64,000 nt of DNA from Bacillota bacterium (lineage in GTDB: Bacteria; Bacillota; Clostridia; Christensenellales; UMGS416). Under the pieces are notes generated by a model. That model saw only the letters and a program-made list of their open reading frames with translations, was not told the DNA's origin and ran no database searches. Shown piece after piece: positions 60,327 through 64,000 of the stretch (positions within the stretch are counted from its first letter, which is position 1; each line of letters opens with the position of its first letter). The DNA is taken from contig JAEYRH010000016.1 of NCBI GenBank assembly GCA_023435705.1, forward strand, positions 620,001-684,000, given 5' to 3'. Both the position numbers and the translations under genes were made by a program.

Positions 60327-60601
60327 CGCTTCACCCCGGCAGTGCCCATTGTCACCGTGCGGATCGCTCCGGTGACCAGCAAGTCGTCACGCCCCACCGA
60401 CCGGATTGTCAGACCCTCGCCCTCGATGATCACAGCTCCGGCAGTGGTGGCAACCCGGATCCTGTCACGGGCATACTCCAGCAGCCCCCGGTGGTTTTCC
60501 AGCAGCAGGCGCTCGCTGCCGGTGATGTGCAGCATCGGCAGGTTGAGCATGACATCCTGCTGCAATTCCAGCGCATCGGCAATCCTTTTCCTGATGCCCA
60601 T
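60323..60601 (-). CDS. yqfC: Sporulation protein YqfC
   Basis: A 92-residue protein of the YqfC/YabP group: LNLPMLHITGSERLLLENHR and IIEGEGLTIRSVGRDDLLVT. GGGGGGAC is upstream of the ATG at 60601. YqfC with YqfD are sporulation genes. It begins the block running to recO. No strong promoter is identified ahead of it in the 180-base gap. Confidence 0.92.
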   Translation of the reverse strand: MGIRKRIADALELQQDVMLNLPMLHITGSERLLLENHRGLLEYARDRIRVATTAGAVIIEGEGLTIRSVGRDDLLVTGAIRTVTMGTAGVKR

Positions 60602-60784
60602 GTGTCCCCCCGTTGGCGTGTGCTTTCCTATTAATCTATGTGCTGATGGTGTAAAAAAGACGGGGGGATGGTCCCTACAGGGATCAGGAGAATGTTGCTG
60701 TGAAATCCGTAACCCATGTTACCGATAAAACCCATCACCCCGTTGTACTATGTAAACAACGAAATAAAACAAGGAGCAACATAA

Positions 60785-61108
60785 ATGGTGGAACAGGATT
60801 TCTCCTGCACTGCTTCAGAGCAGAAAACTATTGAGCGCATATTGGAAGACGACCATGCCGCGGTCAACCACATGATTTTACCAAAGGGCGACCGGCTTCC
60901 AGAGCATCACGCCAACTCCAATGTGTATATGATCGTGGCGCGCGGCACAGTTACCCTGCGGCTGGACGATCAGCCCGCCCACGCCTACCATGGCCCGTGC
61001 GTGCTGACCATACCATACAAGACGCTTATGAACGTGGGTAACGAGCATGAAAGCACACTGGAGCTTTTCGTGGTGAAGGCACCGGGGCCGGCAAGGATGA
61101 ACGGGTGA
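60785..61108 (+). CDS. Cupin-domain protein
   Basis: A 107-residue small beta-barrel protein. The cupin pattern is PEHHANSNVYMIVARGTVTL (motif 1, with two His) and PYKTLMNVGNEHESTLEL (motif 2; the usual His is not obvious). AAGGAG lies nine bases before the ATG. It is the only plus-strand gene between yqfC and rpsU. Its function is unknown; small cupins bind metal and act on sugars or small molecules. Confidence 0.8.
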   Translation: MVEQDFSCTASEQKTIERILEDDHAAVNHMILPKGDRLPEHHANSNVYMIVARGTVTLRLDDQPAHAYHGPCVLTIPYKTLMNVGNEHESTLELFVVKAPGPARMNG

Positions 61109-61160
61109 ACGGCTCACAGATTTCATACTGCACCGCCCTCAGCAACTATAATGTCTATAC

Positions 61161-61187
61161 AAAAAACCCGATCCTATTAGGACCGGG
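61161..61187 (-). terminator. rpsU terminator
   Basis: On the minus strand CCCGGTCCT/AGGATCGGG (one G-U) with AAT loop, followed by TTTTTT. Confidence 0.85.
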
Positions 61188-61194
61188 CAATCTT

Positions 61195-61377
61195 TTAGAA
61201 TTTCTTATTGGAGTTCCTTCTGGCCTCCAGCGCCTTTTTCTTGCGGCGCACGCTGGGCTTTTCATAATGCTCCCTCTTGCGCACCTCAGCAAGAATACCG
61301 CCCCGCTGGCACTTGCGCTTAAATCGTTTCAGCGCACTTTCCAACGACTCGTTTTCCCCAACACGGATCTCTGACAC
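61195..61377 (-). CDS. rpsU: 30S ribosomal protein S21
   Basis: A 60-residue ribosomal protein. The S21 pattern is complete: EIRVGENESLESALKRFKRK and GILAEVRKREHYEKPSVRRK. GTG start at 61377 preceded by GAGGGGGTG. S21 binds the small subunit near the anti-Shine-Dalgarno region. It has its own consensus promoter and terminator. Confidence 0.97.
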   Translation of the reverse strand: MSEIRVGENESLESALKRFKRKCQRGGILAEVRKREHYEKPSVRRKKKALEARRNSNKKF

Positions 61378-61454
61378 AACAACACCCCCTCTGCAAAAGA
61401 AGGTTCTGCCTCAGTGTATGCCCAAGGCACATCACTGTAGACAAACATGCAGCA

Positions 61455-61483
61455 ATTATAATGCTCGCACCATGTCATGTCAA
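61455..61483 (-). promoter_or_regulatory. rpsU promoter, perfect consensus
   Basis: On the minus strand TTGACA (61483-61478) and TATAAT (61460-61455) with a 17-base spacer, about 75 bases before the S21 start. Confidence 0.88.
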
Positions 61484-61550
61484 TATCAATTCAAATCTAT
61501 CGCGGATCGGTGGAATTTCATGAATTCCTTGATTGTTTTTGCAGCCTGCC

Positions 61551-62123
61551 TCAGCCGTCGCTACGCCGGTCAAGAGCCCGCCGTACTGCCTTGATCACAG
61601 GGATTGCGACCACACCGCCGATGACCGCCGTAACCAGTTGTGGCCAGCTGAAGCTCAGCGAAAGCGCGGCTGTCATCCCCTTCACGCTCTTTTCCGGCAA
61701 ACCAAGGCCGGGCAGAAGCGCCGGAACAAACAGCAGCACCACCAGGCAATAAAGCGCGGCCGTTTTCAAAACGGAAGCCACAGCCACGGCGGCTGCCATG
61801 CGGGGCGTATCGTTGCTGCGGCGCTCCACCAGCTCAAAGGCGATCACCAGCACCAGGTTGCCGGCGGCCACAAAGGGGATCAGCAACGGGTGGGGCAAAT
61901 GGCTCTGCAGGGCGGCAACGACCGGCGAGAGGATCGCAACGAAGATGCTGCCCTTCCAGCCCACCGTGGCGGCTGAGACATAAAGCGCCAGGTTGACCAG
62001 CGAGCCGATGACCAGCGTGGACGCAAAGCTGGTGCCGATCACAAGGCGAAGCTGTTGAAACAGCAGCGTGATGGCCAACAACAGGGCTGTACGCACAATC
62101 AATTGCAAATTCTTGTTTTTCAT
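61551..62123 (-). CDS. ECF-transporter S-component-like membrane protein
   Basis: A 190-residue protein with about five hydrophobic segments: TALLLAITLLFQQLRLVIGT at the start, GSLVNLALYVSAATVGWKGS, HPLLIPFVAAGNLVLVIAF and two later. This layout and a conserved small-residue rich interior fit S components of energy-coupling-factor vitamin/metal importers. The substrate is unknown. AAAGGAAG precedes the ATG at 62123. It follows the TM1266-like gene by 21 bases and is probably co-transcribed with it from the promoter at 62573-62602. ATPase and T-component genes are not in the window. Confidence 0.7.
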   Translation of the reverse strand: MKNKNLQLIVRTALLLAITLLFQQLRLVIGTSFASTLVIGSLVNLALYVSAATVGWKGSIFVAILSPVVAALQSHLPHPLLIPFVAAGNLVLVIAFELVERRSNDTPRMAAAVAVASVLKTAALYCLVVLLFVPALLPGLGLPEKSVKGMTAALSLSFSWPQLVTAVIGGVVAIPVIKAVRRALDRRSDG

Positions 62124-62144
62124 AAAACTCTTCCTTTCCAAACT

Positions 62145-62399
62145 TTATTGGTCTGCTGGAGCCATCATGCTCCGCACCGTGACGTTTGGAATCGACCCAA
62201 GCTTGCCGGACAACGCGCCGATTTCATCGGTGGTTCCGTCCACAATCACGGAGATCACCGACAGGCCCCGGTCCCGATAGGGCACACCCTGCCTGGCCAC
62301 AATGATATGCCCGAAATCAGACAGATGCTTGTTCACCAGCAGCGCCGCCTCACTGCGCTCCTTCACAAAAATACCGATCATGCCAACGCGCTTTTGCAT
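62145..62399 (-). CDS. TM1266-like (iron-only hydrogenase system) regulator
   Basis: An 84-residue ACT/NikR-C-like protein: RVGMIGIFVKERSEAALLVN, HIIVARQGVPYRDRGLSVIS, and DEIGALSGKLGSIPNVTVRS. This matches proteins annotated as iron-only hydrogenase system regulator (TM1266 family), usually found beside hydE, hydF and hydG. GGAGGTG is upstream of the ATG at 62399. Here it is between a structured leader RNA and an ECF S-component gene, with no hyd genes in the window. Its regulatory activity is not established by sequence. Confidence 0.8.
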   Translation of the reverse strand: MQKRVGMIGIFVKERSEAALLVNKHLSDFGHIIVARQGVPYRDRGLSVISVIVDGTTDEIGALSGKLGSIPNVTVRSMMAPADQ

Positions 62400-62425
62400 G
62401 CTGCACCTCCCTTCCAAACAACAAT

Positions 62426-62448
62426 GCCCTCCCGCACTGCGGGAGGGC
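62426..62448 (-). terminator. Terminator-like hairpin in TM1266-like leader
   Basis: GCCCTCCCGC/GCGGGAGGGC with a 3-base loop, followed on the minus strand by ATTGTTGTTT. It lies just upstream of the ribosome-binding site at about 62408. It could be the expression platform of the leader RNA. Confidence 0.7.
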
Positions 62449-62566
62449 TATGGAAAGCCATTTCTGACAAGCCTTGGGTGCGGGCTCCCCCACACCTTCA
62501 GACCCGGTTGCAAATGCTCTCCACCCTCTCCTCAGGCGCTTGCCCTTGGTGTCAGGCCGATTCTTT
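62449..62566 (-). ncRNA. Structured leader RNA candidate, three-way-junction type
   Basis: On the minus strand a roughly 120-nt stretch folds on paper into a closing stem (CTGACA 62555-62550 with TGTCAG 62469-62464), a second hairpin (GCAAGCGC 62543-62536 with GCATTTGC 62517-62510) and a third (GGTGTGGG 62496-62489 with CCCGCACC 62484-62477, one G-U). It begins just after the promoter and ends before the terminator-like hairpin. It resembles no RNA class I know; I compared it with TPP, THF, preQ1, FMN, cobalamin, glycine, SRP and 6S RNA. Confidence 0.5.
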
Positions 62567-62572
62567 GTGAAA

Positions 62573-62602
62573 ATTATAACAATCCTTGGGAGTGCCTGTC
62601 AA
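62573..62602 (-). promoter_or_regulatory. Consensus promoter overlapping the spo0A 3' end
   Basis: On the minus strand TTGACA (62602-62597) and TATAAT (62578-62573) are separated by 18 bases. It is within the last codons and stop of spo0A, and begins the leader RNA. Such a perfect match is usual for strong stable-RNA or operon promoters, but protein-coding constraints could also generate it. Confidence 0.65.
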
Positions 62603-63347
62603 GGATGATTTTGTCTGCAATCATTGCAATGAATTCACTGTTGGAAGGCTTACCCTTGTTTTCATCAAGCGTATAGCCAAACATTTTCTCAATCGTGTCC
62701 ACCCGGCAGCGATCCCACGCACTCTCAATGGCGCTTCGGATGCCCCGCTCCACCCTCATCGGCGTGGTGTTGAACTGCTTGGCCACAACCGGGTAGATCT
62801 TATAAGTGATGGAATCGAGCATCCCCTTGTCGTTCACGACGTTTAAAATGGCTTCCGTCAAAAAACGATAGCCCTTCAAATGTGGCGCCACTGCCATTAG
62901 ATGCAGTTGATCGGTAATGCTGCGCCTGAGATCCTCATCAGTCTGTTTACGGACATGCAGATTCTGCTGCTCGCGGGTCTCGCCCATTAGCGTGCGAAGT
63001 CTCCGGATAAATACATCCAGGTTAAAGGGCTTCAGGAAGTATGCGTCTGCACCAAGTGTCAATGCCTGGCGGGTGATATAGTCCATGCCCATCGCGGAAA
63101 AAATCGCGACCTTGGGTCTTTCAGGCAGATCCCTGAGTTTTTCCTGCACCGCCAAGCCATCGAGCCGGGGCATGATGATATCCAGAATCACAAGATCCGG
63201 ATGGTATTCAGATATCCCCTGAAGCGCCGTTTCCCCATCCAGCGCAGTGCACACCACTTCAAATTCCTCTTCCTGGCTGATCCGCTCCGAGAGCATTTCC
63301 AGAAAACTATTGTTATCATCGGCTAGAAGCACTTTCCACCGGGCCAT
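62574..63347 (-). CDS. spo0A: Sporulation master regulator Spo0A
   Basis: A 257-residue response regulator. The receiver domain (residues 1-125) has LLADDNN and the phospho-acceptor in VILDIIMPRLDGL, plus LKPF. The C-terminal DNA-binding domain (about 145-257) has the sigma-A interaction and recognition elements, including TTPMRVERGIRSAIESAWDR. It controls entry into sporulation. Its location next to spoIVB is canonical. It lacks an identifiable terminator before the TM1266-like gene, so a promoter in its 3' end begins that operon. Confidence 0.97.
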   Translation of the reverse strand: MARWKVLLADDNNSFLEMLSERISQEEEFEVVCTALDGETALQGISEYHPDLVILDIIMPRLDGLAVQEKLRDLPERPKVAIFSAMGMDYITRQALTLGADAYFLKPFNLDVFIRRLRTLMGETREQQNLHVRKQTDEDLRRSITDQLHLMAVAPHLKGYRFLTEAILNVVNDKGMLDSITYKIYPVVAKQFNTTPMRVERGIRSAIESAWDRCRVDTIEKMFGYTLDENKGKPSNSEFIAMIADKIILDRHSQGLL

Positions 63348-63432
63348 ATCAATCCTCCTAATTACCAGGATGAATTCTACAACAAAATGGAAAATCCTTC
63401 CAGTCTGTTTTTAGCACATCTAAATAGTGAGT

Positions 63433-64000
63433 TTATGGTGCCTCACTATTTTGCAGCATCCACTCAATGAACACGCCGTGACCCTTGGTGGGGTCGCTGA
63501 TAAACACATGGGTGATCGCTCCGATGATGTATCCATCCTGAATGATCGGGCTGCCACTCATCCCCTGCACAATCCCGCCCGTTTTCTTCAACAGTTCCGG
63601 ATCGGTTATTTCAACAACCATTCCCTTGGCAGCCGGCTCATTTTGCCGGGTGATCTTGATAATCTGGCAGTCAAACTCTCTCACCCCCTGGTCATCAATT
63701 GTCGTGAGAAGCGTGGCCGGGCCGGTGTGGGCGGTAGACTGGCCACCCACCGGCAAAGCTCGATGATATACCGGGCTGTCAATTGCCCCATATGCGCTGC
63801 CGTAAATCCCAAAACGAGTATTTTTGTCGATCGCGCCGATGCCAGTGCCCTCCCCGGAGAAATACCCTCTCAATTCGCCTGGTGTCCCTTTTTCACCCAC
63901 CTTCACGTCAATGATGCGGGAGTGCACAATTTCTCCATTCTTGACAGAAAGCAGTGTGCCTGTGTCCACATCAGTGATGGGGTGCCCCAGCGCTCCAAAC
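63433..64000 (-). CDS. spoIVB: SpoIVB peptidase, N-terminal end outside window
   Basis: The frame runs from the stop at 63433 to the right edge of the window (189 codons visible). It is the C-terminal part of the S55-family serine peptidase SpoIVB: the catalytic-His region FGALGHPITDVDTG lies at the edge and the catalytic Ser in GMSGSPIIQDG near the end. SpoIVB signals from the forespore to the mother cell to activate SigK. The N-terminal membrane segment and PDZ domain are not in view. The gene sits 85 bases upstream of spo0A, in the canonical order. Confidence 0.95.
   Translation of the reverse strand, partial: FGALGHPITDVDTGTLLSVKNGEIVHSRIIDVKVGEKGTPGELRGYFSGEGTGIGAIDKNTRFGIYGSAYGAIDSPVYHRALPVGGQSTAHTGPATLLTTIDDQGVREFDCQIIKITRQNEPAAKGMVVEITDPELLKKTGGIVQGMSGSPIIQDGYIIGAITHVFISDPTKGHGVFIEWMLQNSEAP

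Noticed and set aside
1..64000. CRISPR arrays, rRNA, complete insertion sequences or prophage genes
   Set aside because: None were found: no regularly spaced direct repeats, no transposase, integrase or phage structural genes.

Overview
The window looks like a chromosomal segment of a GC-rich, endospore-forming anaerobe of the class Clostridia. Direct evidence is spo0A, spoIVB (cut by the right edge), yqfC/yqfD, a cotJABC spore-coat operon, a bacterial-type RNase P RNA gene, and the Firmicutes-style block yqfC-yqfD-phoH-pgpH-ybeY-cdd-era-recO followed by ppdK, dnaG and rpoD. I saw no tRNA, rRNA, CRISPR array, complete insertion sequence or prophage. Almost all genes are on the minus strand.

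Region 1 (about 1-29 kb) is a carbohydrate-handling region. At the left edge lie a VWA/solute-binding fusion and its membrane partner. Next come an enolase-superfamily dehydratase, two tandem SDR proteins (one lacking the catalytic Tyr and Lys) and an RraA-type aldolase-like protein, which together look like a sugar-acid catabolic route. Two sugar ABC systems follow. A ChvE/XylFGH-type importer (12.2-16.3 kb, plus strand) is divergent from an operon encoding binding protein, YesM-type kinase, YesN-type regulator and a second binding protein. A YtfQRT-YjfF (galactofuranose-type) importer (18.8-23.6 kb) lies downstream of a second regulator-kinase-binding protein operon (23.9-28.0 kb). Between the importers is a 655-residue predicted cytosolic protein, possibly a glycosidase, with its own near-consensus promoter. 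In both modules a binding protein is co-transcribed with the two-component system, as in known three-component sugar sensors.

Region 2 (28-41.6 kb) is a mosaic of small units: an HTH protein, cotJABC, a Na+-pumping decarboxylase beta and gamma pair without its alpha subunit, an APH-like kinase, a subtilase without a signal peptide, a DUF486 membrane protein, a NUDIX hydrolase, a PadR regulator, a DUF362 ferredoxin-like protein, a DUF3795 protein, a WYL regulator, a cysteine hydrolase, a PhzF protein, rnpB with a strong promoter, and an AT-rich SseB-like gene.

Region 3 (41.6-64 kb) is housekeeping: zinc-ribbon protein, Nif3, a DUF5317-TrmK fusion, an HD-GYP protein, a 26-codon membrane peptide not previously called, an unknown conserved-looking protein, rpoD, dnaG, ppdK, recO, era, cdd, ybeY, pgpH, phoH, yqfD, yqfC, rpsU, an ECF-type S component, a TM1266-like regulator, spo0A and spoIVB.

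The most interesting unexplained signals are: (i) a folded, terminator-linked leader RNA before the TM1266-like/ECF pair, driven by a perfect -35/-10 promoter embedded in the last codons of spo0A; (ii) the DUF5317-TrmK fusion with an internal start that gives a normal-length TrmK; (iii) a tiny membrane-peptide gene whose ribosome-binding site lies in a hairpin and which is bracketed by a 14-bp inverted repeat; (iv) a tandem SDR pair with one apparently inactive partner. All functions are inferred from reading the sequence; no database search was run.
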